Origin: Morchella semilibera
Taxonomy: Eukaryota; Ascomycota; Pezizomycetes; Pezizales; Morchellaceae
Direction of reading: 5' to 3'
Length of the DNA stretch: 64,000 nt
Assembly: GCA_009192285.1 (NCBI GenBank)
Contig: CM018603.1
Span: 6,817,613 to 6,881,612, forward strand
In this document: piece by piece, positions 34,081 through 45,954 of the stretch
Numbering within the stretch: position 1 is the first letter of the stretch
Layout of the letters: every line of letters begins with the position of its first letter
Made by a program: the position numbers and the translations under genes
The notes under the pieces: generated by a model
Told to the model about the DNA's origin: nothing
What the model saw: the letters and a program-made list of their open reading frames with translations, nothing else
Databases searched by the model: none

Positions 34081-35354
34081 TCAAAAGTCTAAGAGATCAT
34101 CCAGCTCGTCAAGTTCGACGCTTTCTGGACTGCCAAGATGTCTCTCGAGTTCACCACCCCAGCTGCCTAATCCGAAACCGAGCACGGAATCGGTGGCGCT
34201 GTTAGGTTTCTCTTGGTCTCGGTTGTGGTTTTGAGCAGCATCTACTCCAGCGGCACCCTCCACCTTTATATTAGGAGTTATTGGTGTAATTTGTGTTGGC
34301 CCCACCATAGGGCTACTGGGGACTGGAACAGCTTGCGCTGGAGTTCCATATCCCAAAAGCATTGCTGCTGCATCATTTGTAGAAGATTCAATGTGGCGAT
34401 CTTCGCTCACGTCTGCCTCATATTCTCCACGTGACCTTTTTTTATCAGAATCCTTGTTCTGGTCAATTTCCCTAGATGCAGAGCGACGCACAATGAATAT
34501 GGCTGACTGACTGAACTCCCGTTCATCGCCTTCGAGAACTGGCGTAGAAAGAGCACTTTTGTTATCTAATGAAGAGGGCGAGGTAGTCCTCTCGCGCTCA
34601 ATGATGCTAGCCCTAGATGTGCTCAAGGTGCTGCTGGTCTCCTCAGAGGACTCATTATCGGATTCATCATGCAGACCCAAGTCAATTTCAGGACTAGGTG
34701 ACATCTCAGTTCTCCTCCTGTTATCTTCATCGTCGGATAGTGCGGGCGACACAACACTCCGTCTTGGGGGAAGATTGTCGTTTTCATGTTTTGGGATTGG
34801 TTGATGTGGACAAGTTGTAAGGTAGAAGTAGATGCGCCTCGGGTGGGTAGTGATTAGCTGTTTAGCGATGATACAAGGCGTTGAAGGTGTTTTGTCACGT
34901 TTGAGAAACGAATTTAATCGCGAGGAAATGATCGCGTGGGGATTAGCCGAACTGTGGGGAACGTCAGCATTGCATGAACACCAAATTTCAGAACACTGAG
35001 CAGAACTTACTTCTCAACGATGTTAACAACGCCTGCGAGTTCGGCAGCCAATTCTTTAACAGTATGAGGTCTATTTCCCGTCCGCTCAAGGACATCTACA
35101 ACCCCAGAAACAATATCATCATTGATACCTTCACGACTGATTCTATTGTCTGGTGGCGGCGAAGGAGGGAGGTTACTGCCGTAGCGATCCTGACGAGATA
35201 GAGTGGCTGGAGGGGAATATTCTCTTTTGACTTTTTTCTGGGGTGAGTCGCTTTTTGCTGGAGAAGCGGAGAGTCTTCTGGCTGCTGTACTTTGTGGGAG
35301 TTGTATTCCAAGAGAGGGTAGAGATAACGACTTTCTGCGAGTATTGTAGCCCAT
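34081..35354 (-). CDS. Gds1-type winged-helix protein
   Basis: Exons on the minus strand are 35354-35011 and 34951-34081, giving 404 residues. The N-terminal 60 residues are basic and low-complexity (MGYNTRRKSLSLPSLGIQLP, SPQKKVKREYSPPA). The conserved domain spans about residues 75-170: VVDVLERTGNRPHTVKELAA, then across the splice SANPHAIISSRLNSFLKR, PCIIAKQLITTHPRRIYFYL, HQPIP. This is the Gds1 winged-helix pattern. The C-terminal half is acidic and Ser-rich, ending ESVELDELDDLLDF, which resembles an acidic activation segment. It is probably a nuclear DNA- or chromatin-associated regulator; yeast GDS1 is linked genetically to mitochondrial function, but the role here is unknown. Confidence 0.82.
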
Positions 35355-37358
35355 TGTTCTTTTGGTAGGAGAGGGGTAAAATTAATGTTCCAGAGTCCGA
35401 GTGTCGAAAGCAGTTTCTCTACAGCCGAAGATTCACTGGTAACTTGTAGTAGGATTGAGTGTAAAGGAAAAGATGGCGGTTTGCTATTTTTTTTTTTTTT
35501 TTTTTTTTGAAGAAAGAAGACAATCTATCGGGGAAGGCAGCCAATTACGCCTGTCGACACCTACTAGGTAAGTCGGATAAAAATGCGGTGTGGTGGTCGT
35601 ACAAAGAATAATAATATGTTGTAGGTAAACAGCAACACCTGTTAGGCGCGGGAAAGGGAAGGGAAGGAGTGACCCAAAGAGAAAAAAAATGGCGTCGCTG
35701 GGAAATACTGGCGACAATAGCGGCGAGAAACCGGCAGTTGACAAATAGGTGCGATATGAAATACTACTAGTATTGTTGAAAGAAGATGTTATGCAGGTGC
35801 TTGCTGAATTTTTAATCCGTCTGACAATATTACGAGCAATAATCTGGGTCTTTGCAGAAAGATAACCAACTGACACTGGTAGAAGGTTTGATTTGTGTGT
35901 ATTGTAGAGGTGGAGAAGTGTAGGAAAGAATAGAGGGGGAGAGAAATGAGCGTGCTGCTGTAAATTCCTCGATCAGGAGGATTTGAGGATGACGGGTGGT
36001 AGGTAGATGGTGGAGTACATCATCTTGGATTTTTTTGGAGCCGTTACTAAGGTTGGAGATTTGAGGCGCAGAGGAAAACAGGGTGCGTGCAGCAAATGAT
36101 ATCGCTAGGATTATCGATTTGGTTACCAGTGAGGGGTGGTTGTCTGAGGTTTTTTTCCTTCCTTTTTCCCTTTCCCACTTTCTTTTTCCCGTCGCTCTGT
36201 TTCGTGGTGTCACGCCGCTTGGCCTTTTCCCCTCTGATCGTGTTTTTTTTTCTTGGACCAACGGTAAACCGAATTTTCCACAGGCACAACCCAGTTCAGT
36301 CATCCCAGCAACCACCCCAGTCATGGAACCCACGCCAGAACCCACCCAACCCACAGCACCAAAAGTTCGTTTTGTAGCCTGGAGAAACTCCGCCAGGCGA
36401 CCGCCCGGCAACCCTGAGACCGACCGCCGTTTGCCTTTTCCGGCCGCCAGTTGCGAGGAGGCAACCACAGAACAAGTGGCCAATCAGAGGTGACGCGGCC
36501 CCTGTCTATGAGGAGTCATGCATATGGTTCAAAGAACCTCCTCCAAATGCGGAAAGGCCGAAAATATGCTTCTCCGGCCATATCGGAAAATAAGTTACCC
36601 TCCCTCTTGCTTCCTCTACCTTGTCACCCCACAGCCTTACCTCGATATGGGATGGCCCGATATCACGCATTCCAGGCGGTTGTTGTGTCGCTAAGGGCTG
36701 CATGCGTCGCAAACTGCCCCGTGCCGAAGGTTCAACCCTAGAGCAAACCTACCGTTGGGTCAGATTTCTTCGTTTGTTCATTCTATGCTGTGGTGCCCCT
36801 TGTTTTGGTATGCGATAAGCCTGCCCCATCGGTTATGTTTATGTTTATCAAACATACCTGGGTCCTGGGGAGCATGGGAGGTCGAAAAAGTTATTTTCGT
36901 ACCCCTAGATAAATCGAATCGGCCGGGATAAAAGTTGTACCGTATCGGCGCGTGTATTTACGAAGGCGCCGGGGGGAGTGATAGCCACGACTATCACTCC
37001 CCAAGTGGATAGATCGCCACCACAGATTCTCCGGCTGTTCCAGGTAAAGCCCGACGTCAGAACATATCGTCATGCTGGTGCTTTTGCCTGATAGGCAGAA
37101 ATATATCACCATGACCCATTTTTCAGCCCCTTGCAAGAAAAAAAGATTATTTTCTGCCTGCTTCACATGTCAATTTTTGAGAATGCATTTTATTTCTGAA
37201 TATGTTAGCGAATCCTGTTAATACCCGTCGACTCACCGTCACCTGATAAGATAGTCATTTCCGGTGTAAAACATACCTTAAATTACTCTACATATTATAA
37301 TTGAAGAGATGTTACCAAAACCCATGAGTCAATGACTGCCGCCTTCAAATTATAAGTT
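35355..37358. other. Upstream region of the Gds1-like gene; no supported gene
   Basis: A poly-T run lies at about 35489-35509. Frames are open on both strands at 35830-36493 but show no recognisable domain or conserved composition, so I leave them uncalled. A perfect 12-bp stem with a 6-bp loop lies at 36973-37002. Confidence 0.45.
36973..37002. repeat. Perfect 12-bp stem-loop
   Basis: GGGGAGTGATAG at 36973-36984 pairs exactly with CTATCACTCCCC at 36991-37002 across a six-base loop (CCACGA). Its function is unknown. Confidence 0.75.
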
Positions 37359-38726
37359 TTATGGGGACGACTTAGCTGGTCTTGCTTCGATCCAGTACGT
37401 TGTCCCAAAGTGGTACCTTGAAACTTTGTCAATCACGAGGCCACTTTCCTTCAATATACCTTCGACGTCTCTGTTCCACCAGCATCCCCATGTTTCGGCA
37501 TGTTTAGAGGCCAAAGAGTCAAGGACATTGTTGAGAAAGTCGTAATGTGATCTTCCATGCTCCAGCAGTACAATTTTCCCGTCTTCTTTGCAGATCTTTC
37601 CAAGGTTTCTTAGTAGGTCCACCGGTGAGTGATGGGAACACAAGCCCATTGATTGAATGACTGTGTCATAGCCCTTTCCTGTTGGTGGCGGAGCGATAGG
37701 CTCAGCAGCATCCTGGACAATAAATGAGACATTCTGGTACTTGGGATACTTCTCTGTACAGTATACACCGGCATCAGCTCCAAATATTCGAGATGGAAGA
37801 GAAAGTCGGCATACTTTGAAATTTCTTTCTTGCCTCCTTGAGCATGCCTGCGCTGGTATCAACCATAGTGATTGAACTGCACTTTTTTACTGGATAATAA
37901 TCAACATTCCTTCCAGTCCCCGCCGAGACTTCCAAAACATTGCCCTTGAAATCCCCATGTAAAGGATCATATTAGCAACGTCTTCCAACTGAATAGATAT
38001 CCCTCATGATCTATCAAAGAAATCATAACGTTTAGGCATCCCTTAAGGGGGGGGCAAATAATACTCACCTGAGCCCTCTTGCCCAAGGCCCTCCTCAACA
38101 ATGGCATGCCCATGAAAAACTCACTCGCCCATATTTCGCGGTCATAGTCCTTTGCAATGCCCTCAAAAACGTGTGACTTATCAGTCTGGTCTTGCTCCTG
38201 TGGAACATACTCGGGAATGTTCTTGAGCGAAAAATAAACGTAGGTCCCGTAGGCGGTGAGCGTGTATGCTGCTATCCCTGCCAGTATAAACGGTGCTTTG
38301 TTTCTTGGCTTTGGAGGGGTAGGAAGCTTTGGCGGGGTACTTTGGCTGGCTCTATCAACAATGCGGTTAGTAATATGTCTTAATGAGGATTATTGCATAG
38401 AGAAAAAGACAAGTTCAAATGCGGGAGGTACATTGCTAGAGTCGGTGAACACTGTGACTGTCATTATGGAGGAGCACCGTGCGGTCCTTTCGAGGCGTGG
38501 AATCTCGTGGAATCGAACGGAAGGTGAAATTTTTTTTTCAAAGAGAGAAGAAAAGTAAGAGCAGGAAACTACCTTGATGTCGGCAGCCCTACAGCTGGAG
38601 AAGAGGCCCCTGGCACAGTTTTTTGAGCTGTAAGATGCGATCGGGGAGAAGATGTTGCGGGAGGGATGATAGTTGCCCGCGCTCCAGCTTTGGAAGCTTT
38701 CTTTTAGAGCGAGTAGTGGTGCTCAT
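37359..38726 (-). CDS. OMS1: Mitochondrial Oms1-like SAM-dependent methyltransferase
   Basis: Exons on the minus strand are 38726-38593, 38351-38069, 37944-37815 and 37753-37359, giving 313 residues. After a short basic presequence and a Pro-rich stretch there is one membrane segment (FILAGIAAYTLTAYGTYVYF). Then come FEGIAKDYDREIWASEFFMG and the SAM-binding motif I VLEVSAGTGRNVDYYP with VDTSAGMLKEARKKF. YDTVIQSMGLCSHHSP, GKIVLLEHGRSHYDFLN, ETWGCWWNRDVEGIL and YHFGTTYWIEARP follow, all typical of the Oms1 family of mitochondrial inner-membrane methyltransferases. The end of exon 1 is uncertain: a second donor at 38572 would use another frame with a more presequence-like composition, but that frame needs a one-base change near the start. 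The substrate is not known from sequence. Confidence 0.82.
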
Positions 38727-40633
38727 GGTTCTCTAGAAAGCCCTCCAATTGGTCTCGAGATAGAAGGTAGGGTGTGGTGTCGTTGAAGTAGCAGAATCCT
38801 ACATGTAGGTACCCAAGCAAAAAAATTCTGAGTGAAAAGACAGAACTCAACCTTGCATGTAAAGATGTAAACACTTCATATAAGGAAAGCGCACTGAGAA
38901 TAGAAAAAGAGTCTAGTGAAGTTATTGGCTTGAAGTCAGCTTACAGAGGATCAGGAACGATACGTTCGGGAAGATCTATAGGTTCGCCAAGACATGAGGC
39001 TTGGATTTCAAGGGTTAGGGGAGAGCTTCTTTTTAACGATGCCTTTAACCATACATGTACCTATCAGTTCACCTCAACCAGTCATCGATATATCCTCCTG
39101 GAGATCTATACTTCATAACATTTGGTTAAACATATACGCTACATCCATCTCATCTTCATCGTCAATAAGGGCTATGGACCCCCGCAGCATACTGGGGGGA
39201 GCGCTACACGTTCACCCAGCTAGCGCCTACCTGCCCACGCAAGCTTTGAACTTCGGAACACCTCTAAGGAACCGCCAGTAAGGTTATATGAGTACTGGAT
39301 AAAAGAGTGGGTTCATGGATACATCCCCATGAAATCATATCCTATCACTCGCCATCAACATAGTAGCGAAAGTCATCATCAGCGGTTACACCATACCACT
39401 GTCTTATCTCAAAGTGGTGTAAGGTGGTCCATAGAAGAGATCTATGCATTCACATCATCTATTGAGGGAAATAGAAATATCTCAGCCGGTCAATTTCCTT
39501 TATTATGGGTGTTACTCTCACTCATTTCGACCAACCCCAAGAGAAGGCCAGAATTCGAATTAAGATATACCAGAAAGAATCAACAGAACGGGTGGAAAAT
39601 AACAATACCACCTCTCCATCACACTATGCTGAGTTTGGGAAGACCTACCTTGAATACAGCTAGACCACCTTAGGAGTCAACTATAGAGGAGGCCTTAGCT
39701 TTCGCCATTCTCAACTAAATAAGGCTAAATTTTTCTCTCGCCGACTAGCTGCTCTGGGGGACTATTCATAGTCAAACCAATACACTGCGGCCCAAGCTTC
39801 CAATACAGTTGTTTGCTACCCACCACCGCGTCCAAAAGGGATCAAATATTATGCTAGAAATGTCTATTCTGGCCGCAATCAAGTGGCGCTGGATAACTAA
39901 TACGGAGGCCAACGAAATGGCAAATATAATCGCGATACGCAGATACACATGAGCACATATAACCAGCTCGACTACATAATTTATTGACCAAAGCCTGAAC
40001 ATACTATTTTCTTTCTCTCTCTATTACTTTATGTTTGATTGACTCGCCCGCTATATAAGCCTGGCCGGTGTGAGTATTGTCCATGTGATTGGGCTGCACC
40101 TTATATATCTAGCTGGGGTGTGGTTCTGCGCGCCGAAATATACACAAAACCACATATGAGGACAAGCTAAAGTCTACACAACGCCCCATTCAATCGGGCC
40201 TCCTAAGGTATAGGAAATTGAACAAATGGCCGGCTGGGACCGTCAAGTTAGACACTAGCTAGCTATGAAGGCACTTGCATTGGATCACCTTTATGAGGTT
40301 ATTTAGGAATAATGAGGACGGGAAAAGAGACATCTGCAAGTTTTATTGTTTGTTTGTTTGCTTTATTGGGGGAATGTTTTCTCTGCCTCCAGTAACAACA
40401 AACAACAGGATTTTGCCCTCCTGCGGGGGGGTGGGATCGAACGAGTGAGATACAATGACGCACTGAGTCATGCCGCTTACCCGGCCCACTTCCACACCCC
40501 TCCAAACACCCCACCAAAGGCAATGATTGATAATCCCCACCAAGGGCATCAATAACTCTCCATATATATATATATCGCAGAGCCACTACCACCAACTCTG
40601 CTCACCCCAAACACCCCAATTCCTCACTCCACC
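38727..40633. other. Intergenic region, no supported gene
   Basis: Divergent spacer between the Oms1-like gene and CDC123. TACATGTA motifs occur near 38808 and 39053. A tRNA-like but non-folding sequence lies around 40425-40495 on the minus strand. A short ATATATATATAT run at 40562-40574 sits about 60 bases before the CDC123 start and may act as a TATA element. Confidence 0.45.
40562..40574 (+). promoter_or_regulatory. Possible TATA element of CDC123
   Basis: An alternating AT run 60 bp upstream of the CDC123 start codon, in otherwise C-rich DNA. Position and composition suit a core promoter; this is an inference. Confidence 0.35.
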
Positions 40634-41776
40634 ATGGTCGAACTTGAAATAAGAGACGCCCCCCCAGCACAGGATGACGGCAGCGACATCCTCTCTGCTC
40701 CAAAATCCCTCCACGAGATCTTCCCCCCCGTATCCAAATCCCACATCCTCAACTGCGCCTTCGCCGCCTGGCACCCGCTGTACCGTTCGCTGACGCCCAA
40801 AGCACGCACCATCCCCCTAACGCCCGAGTTCCTGTCCTACCTGCGCGAAGACGGCATCGTGCTTCCCGACGACGAGGAGCAGACCACCACCCTCTCCGAC
40901 TCCGACACCGAAGACGAAACCGAAACCGAAACCGAAGACGAAGACGAAGACGCGGACGAGCGATCCCAGAACCCAACGGCGCGCTTCCCAACCCTGCACC
41001 AGCAGATCAAGACCACACTGCGCGAACTCGGCGGCAGCGTGGCCCCAAAGCTGTCCTGGAGCGCGCCCAAAGACGCCGCCTTCATGACCGCAACCAACAG
41101 CCTCGAGTGCCGCACGCCCGGCGAGATCTACCTGCTGCTGAAGAGCTCCTCATTTATAACGCACGACCTCGAACACGCCTTCGACGACTGCTCCGACCCC
41201 TCCTCCGGCGACGAAACGGTACCGCACCACCTAGTCCTGCGCAAATGGTTCGCCATCAACCCATCGCTCGAGTTCCGCGTATTCGTCGCCTCCCGGCGCA
41301 TCCTCGCAATCTCGCAGCGGGACCCAAACCACTACCCCTTCCTGCAGCGTCTGCAGCCCGCGCTGACAGCCGCCATCACCTCCTTCTTCGTAGCACACCT
41401 GGCGCCCACGTTCCCCGACGCCGACTTTGTCTTTGACGTCTATGTCGCGCACCGCGACAGCGAGCCCACGCGCGTGTGGCTGATCGACATCAACCCGTTC
41501 GCGCCGCACACCGACGCCCTCCTGTTCTCCTGGGTCGAGATCCTGCGGCTGCGCAACGGCGAGAAGGAGGAGGAGGGCCGGGAGGCGGAGTTGCGGCTGG
41601 TGGGCCGCGACGACCCGGAGGCGCGCTTTGCCGGCGCCCAGTACGGCGCGAGTAAGTTGCCGCGGGAGGTGGTGGAGGTGGGGCTCGAGGGCGAGGAGGC
41701 TGTGTGGGAGTTTGCCAGGAGGTGGAGGGATATCGTCGAGAGGACGGAGAGGGCGGCAACGGCGGAGAGGAGGTGA
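40634..41776 (+). CDS. CDC123: Cdc123/D123, eIF2 assembly factor
   Basis: Cdc123 is an ATP-grasp-like chaperone that joins eIF2-gamma to eIF2-alpha to assemble the eIF2 complex in the cytosol. The gene is one exon of 380 residues with an intact frame. HILNCAFAAWHPLYRSLTPK opens the domain; an acidic loop (TEDETETETEDEDEDADE, about residues 97-114) is lineage-specific. Conserved blocks are ARFPTLHQQIKTTLRELGGS, APKLSWSAPKDAAFM, EIYLLLKSSSFITHDLEHAF, LVLRKWFAINPSLEFRVFV and VWLIDINPFAPHTDALLFSW. The Asp and Asn of LIDINP match the metal-coordinating positions of the family. It is convergent with the TRAPPC12-like gene, with a 276-bp spacer. Confidence 0.95.
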   Translation: MVELEIRDAPPAQDDGSDILSAPKSLHEIFPPVSKSHILNCAFAAWHPLYRSLTPKARTIPLTPEFLSYLREDGIVLPDDEEQTTTLSDSDTEDETETETEDEDEDADERSQNPTARFPTLHQQIKTTLRELGGSVAPKLSWSAPKDAAFMTATNSLECRTPGEIYLLLKSSSFITHDLEHAFDDCSDPSSGDETVPHHLVLRKWFAINPSLEFRVFVASRRILAISQRDPNHYPFLQRLQPALTAAITSFFVAHLAPTFPDADFVFDVYVAHRDSEPTRVWLIDINPFAPHTDALLFSWVEILRLRNGEKEEEGREAELRLVGRDDPEARFAGAQYGASKLPREVVEVGLEGEEAVWEFARRWRDIVERTERAATAERR

Positions 41777-42052
41777 TGCGGTTGGTTTTTTTTTCTTTCT
41801 TCTTTCTTTGCCTTGGTTTTCTTTCTTTGGTTTTCTTTGGGTTGGGTGCTACGGGTGATGTTTCTTACTCCTCTTTCTTTGTATGTAGGCTGGTCTCAAG
41901 AATGTATTCTAGTTAACACGACCGCATCCGCATAACTACACGAAAACAAAACAAAAGAAAAACAAAAAAACAAAAAGATATCCCCACCAGACCAAGACCC
42001 AAAGCAGAAAAGAAAACGCCCGAGTGACACCCAAGACGCCCCCGAAAGCTAC

Positions 42053-43373
42053 CTACATCTTAAACGCCCCCGCCCCCACCTCCGCCCTCCCGCCAACCCT
42101 CTCCGCCAGCGCCCTCTTGAGCGTCCTAGCCCCATCACTACACAACTCATACACAGTGGCAAGATTAAACACCAACCCAGCAAAGACAGGCCCGCGCTCG
42201 ACCGCATCCTCCAAGATAGCCCTAGCCTCCTCCAAGCGCCCAGTATACAACAGCGCAACCGCCAAATTGACAGCACGCAGCTCCTCCGGCGCGTCATCAG
42301 CGCCCCTCCACGCCGCCGCCGCAGCATCATACCTCCCGTCCGCCATCTCCAGCAGCGCCGCCACCGCCATCCCCGGCCGCGGAAGCGCCGCCCGCGCAGC
42401 CGCAACATTCCCGACCCGCAACCAGAGGAGACAACGGGCCTCCGCGACGCCGTCGTCGGCGGGGGCGGGGGGCTGCAACGACGCAAGGTGCCGCGCCGCA
42501 GCCGAAAGGTCCCCCATCTCCACGAGGGCGCTAGCAACCCTGACGCCCAGGGCGGCCAGCCGCGCCCTCCACGTCTCTGCCTGCTCCGCGGAGGCGGAGG
42601 CGGCGGCGGCAAGGGCTGCGGACCGCGCCTCCCGCCCAAGGTCGTAGTATGCTGCGATGCAGCGGCGCCAGTCGCCCCAGGATACGGCTTGCAGGCGCAC
42701 GGCGAGCACGCGGAGGTCCCACGGGAGGTCTAGGCCTGTGAGGGCCTTTGCTTCCTGCGCTGCGGTGGGGGCCAGGCCAAGGAGCGTTAGTGCGCTCAGG
42801 CGCACGTGCCAGAGGGCGTAGACCTGTTGTGCTGACAGCGGGACGGCGGGGTCGCAGAGCGTTGCGGCGGCGGAGATTGCGGCGGCGCGGAACTGGCCGG
42901 TTGTTAGGAGGGTGGGGAGGGGGGTTGAGGGTGTTGCTGTGGTGGCGGTGGTGGGAGGAGGGGCGGCGGGAGGGGGTGGAAGAGGGGTGGGTGGCGGAGG
43001 GTTGTGGTTGCGTCTTTGGGTGGGGGGGTCGGGGTGGGGAGGGGAGGGGGGGATTGCGAAGGCGGTGGCGGGCGTGGGGGGTGCGACGGGGGAGGTTAGT
43101 GTTGCGAGGACGGGGGGCGGGCTGTTGGGTGTTGGATTAGCTTAGTCGGCGTATATAGAGAGAGAGTGGGGATATAATACTTCTCCTCAAAGTCCAGCGG
43201 CCCCTTTGTCCTCCGGCGCGGTATTGAGACTGGGCCCGTTAGCTATCTGTAATTAATCCTCCACAACATGATAATGATATAAAGACAAGCAGACCTCGGC
43301 GCTCATCTGCAGAGGGGACATTGCGTGTGTGTCCCTTCTTTTGCGGGGCGGAGTCGGGCGGTGTTGCGCTCAT
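42053..43373 (-). CDS. TRAPPC12-like TPR protein
   Basis: Exons on the minus strand are 43373-43295, 43229-43181 and 43121-42053, giving 398 residues with all phases consistent. The N-terminal 130 residues are Pro-rich with a short KGPLDFEE motif. The rest is helical: QQVYALWHVRLSALTLLGLA, PWDLRVLAVRLQAVSWGDWR, RVASALVEMGDLSAAARHLA, EARCLLWLRVGNVAAARAAL, VNLAVALLYTGRLEEARAIL and FAGLVFNLATVYELCSD. The order and spacing match fungal proteins annotated as trafficking protein particle complex subunit 12, a TPR protein of TRAPP tethering complexes in ER-Golgi traffic. The two N-terminal exons are less certain than the last. Very high GC3 is notable. Confidence 0.78.
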
Positions 43374-43596
43374 TGCTGTAGTTCGGAAAAGGTTGTTTGT
43401 GTGTGGTGGAATATGTGGATTGTGATCATTGACGTCGTTGGGGGGGAAATTGCGTGTGGCAGGGAATGGGCAGGGTAACTTGGGTGTGTCTTCTTCTTGC
43501 AGCAACGACACCCGGCACATACAAATAAACACACAGCATTCTTCTACTCGGCACTCTATTCAACACACACGCAACACAACACTCAACACACCCGCA
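43374..43596. promoter_or_regulatory. Bidirectional promoter, TRAPPC12-like and SR/HEL117-like genes
   Basis: Only 223 bp separate two divergent start codons. The interval carries TTGACGTCG at about 43428-43436, a CRE-like core (TGACGTC) that bZIP factors of the ATF/CREB class bind. Regulation by such a factor is an inference. Confidence 0.45.
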
Positions 43597-44694
43597 ATGG
43601 ACACCCACCGCTCCCGCTCCCGCTCCCCCCACCGTCACACCCACACCCACACCCACCGTCACCGCCACCGTCACTCCCGCTCCCGCTCCCCCCCCTCCTC
43701 CTCTCACCACCACCACCACCACCACCACCGCCGCCACCGCTCCCCCGCGCGCAAGTCCACACCCCCCCTCCCCCTCCCCTTCAACGCCCCCCCCCCTGAG
43801 CCGCCACGCCCCCACCCCCCTCCCCGCCGTCTTCCGCGACTACCTCGACATCCAGAAGGGCCTGCGCCTCGACACCCTGTCCGCGCGCGAGGCAAGGGGC
43901 CGCTACAAGCGCTTCGTCAGCCACTAGTATGTGTTGTGCTCTCCCCCCCGTGTTTCCGGAGGCGGCGGACTAATTGGCAGTAATCGTGGAGAGCTCGCGA
44001 GGGGGTGGTATGAGCGCGTTGTGAAGGAGTCGCGGGGGCCCGCCGCCGTCACAACCACCGCCGATACCGCCGTCACCACCGTCACCACCACTACCACCAC
44101 CACTGCCAAGGACCAACAGAAGCAGCAGGAGGAAAACGAAGACGACAGCGGCAGCAGCGAGGACGAACTCGTCGGCCCCTTCCTCCCCGGCAAGGAACCA
44201 AAGCGCGCCACCGCCGCCCGCCCAACCTTCCAAGACCTCGAACTCCAAAAAGGTACCTCCCCCCCCCTCCCCATCACCTCCTCCCACTAACACCCCCACC
44301 AGCCCAAGCCCTCACCGACCACGCCAGCGCCCAGAGCGCCACCCGCGCCGAGCGCAAAGCCGAACGCCAATCGCGCGCCGCCCTCCTCGACGAGCTCGCC
44401 CCACGCGCAGACCCAGGCACGTTTGCGCGGCGGCTCGAGAAGCGCGCCGAACGCGCCGTGCCCCCCGCCGACGACGGCGCCGAGGACGACGACGCGGTGC
44501 TCCTCGGCGAGGGCACCGAGGGTTTCAAGATGAAGAAGGCGGCGCTCGAGCGCAAGAAGAACGACCGCGAGCTGCGCAAGGAGCAGCTGCTGCAGGCGCG
44601 CATCGCAGAGCGCGAGGAGCGCATGGCCATGCACCGCGTCAAGGAGGAGAGGACGATGGCTATGCTTAGGACCCTGGCGGGCAGGTTTCAGTAG
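43597..44694 (+). CDS. Conserved SR-rich nuclear protein, HEL117-like (one-base frame break)
   Basis: Exons are 43597-43926, 43981-44252 and 44303-44694. The N-terminus is Arg/Ser/His-rich (MDTHRSRSRSPHR, RHSRSRSPPSSS, a run of eight His), as in splicing-associated proteins. It then loses frame in a run of ten C at 43787-43796. With one C fewer the sequence continues PPLSRHAPTPLPAVFRDYLD, IQKGLRLDTLSAREARGRY, then across the intron KRFVSHYNRGELARGWYE, the family's signature block. The C-terminus has ARRLEKRAERAV and a basic helix ending RVKEERTMAMLRTLAGRFQ. Corrected length is exactly 331 codons. Fungal relatives are often labelled RNA helicase HEL117-like, but no helicase domain is visible; a role in RNA processing is inferred from the SR region only. 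Confidence 0.75.
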
Positions 44695-45954
44695 CTGGGG
44701 GAGTGGGGGTTTATAGTTTTAGTTTTTTTTTTTTTTTAGTTTTTTTTTTATTATTTATTTAGTTAGTTTTTGCTGGTTTGTTTTTTTGCTGGTTTGATGT
44801 GCTCTGTTTTTTGTTTGTTTTGGCAGATATGTAGTGGCGGTGTGTTGTGGACGGTGCGCGCGGTAGGTCGCAGAACGTCTCCTTACAGCCGGGCAGCCGG
44901 TGGATTAAGGGCCCCCGGAGCCAGCTCTGTATGTATCATGTATGTGTGTATGCATATCCCACTCTCCACACCAAGCGGTCCACCCACAACCCAGCCCGCA
45001 ACCCACCACCCAAGAGATAGCAAGCACGAACCTTCTACACCCATACATACCCGATGGGGGGGCTACACCAAGTACCTACATTCCAAGGAGGGTGGAGGTT
45101 ATACATGCATATACGCACGGTACACCCTACTAGTGAAACAAGTGAGTGCCCACAGCCTGGCTAGGCAATACATACTCCAGCCTCTCGACAAGCCCGGCCC
45201 GGAAAGCTTAGGACAATTGTGCAAGGTGGTGGCATGCCAACGGGGATGGATGATGGCGCGGCGGCAGCAGTACATACATGTAGTAAAGAATACAGATACA
45301 AAGTGGCAAAAAGAAAAAAAATAGGCTTCAGAGGCCATTACCTACCCCCCTTTTTCGCATTTTGTACCTTTAAAGCTCTTTCTTTCGTTTTCCCACGCGG
45401 GTGTACTAATGTTTTTACGCCGTGGTGGATGCGGATGTGGGGGTTTGCTAGGCCTTGGCTGTGATGTGATGTTGGTTACCCCGAGCATACAGTCTCGGGG
45501 ATGGGGGTAACAATGTAACCGTGGGGGTACGGTATTCAGTCAAGGATACCGGTTTGAACCAGCATCGTAAGTAGAATGCCCTATCGATACCGCATCAATA
45601 CCGTATTCTTACAGAATCACTAGTCAATGCCCATTTCCGGTACTGTACTTAACTACCCAGGCCATTTACCCAGTGTAGCTGCCTTGTAGTTACGAGCATA
45701 AGAAACCTCTCTTGTTACGCTGGGGCCTCAATCAAGTCTCGAGCTGCGTCGAGTGATGGGCTGTGATGCTCCTGCTCAATATCACATATCCCGTAAGACT
45801 CGACGTTCTGTGGAACGTATATAGATATTCACTATATATATAAGCTAAATAAATATAAACAGAGCCCCCCAAACATCATCATAATCACCATCTACCTAAT
45901 TCATCAAACAACTATTAACCTAACTGCATCATGAACTCGCACTCGCACTAATAT
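44695..45954. other. Intergenic region, no supported gene
   Basis: T-rich 3' UTR sequence (44716-44790) is followed by about 1.1 kb of non-coding DNA with a TACATGTAG motif near 45285. Convergent with the NACHT-ankyrin gene. Confidence 0.5.

Noticed and set aside
35830-36493. Overlapping 217-codon minus and 136-codon plus frames upstream of the Gds1-like gene
   Set aside because: No domain, no splice logic, low-complexity composition; probably leader or promoter DNA.
40425-40495. Minus-strand tRNA-like sequence with GTTCGATCCCAC
   Set aside because: The arms do not fold into a cloverleaf.
42024-42647. Plus-strand 207-codon frame opposite the TRAPPC12-like gene
   Set aside because: Antisense by-product of high GC3 in the real gene.
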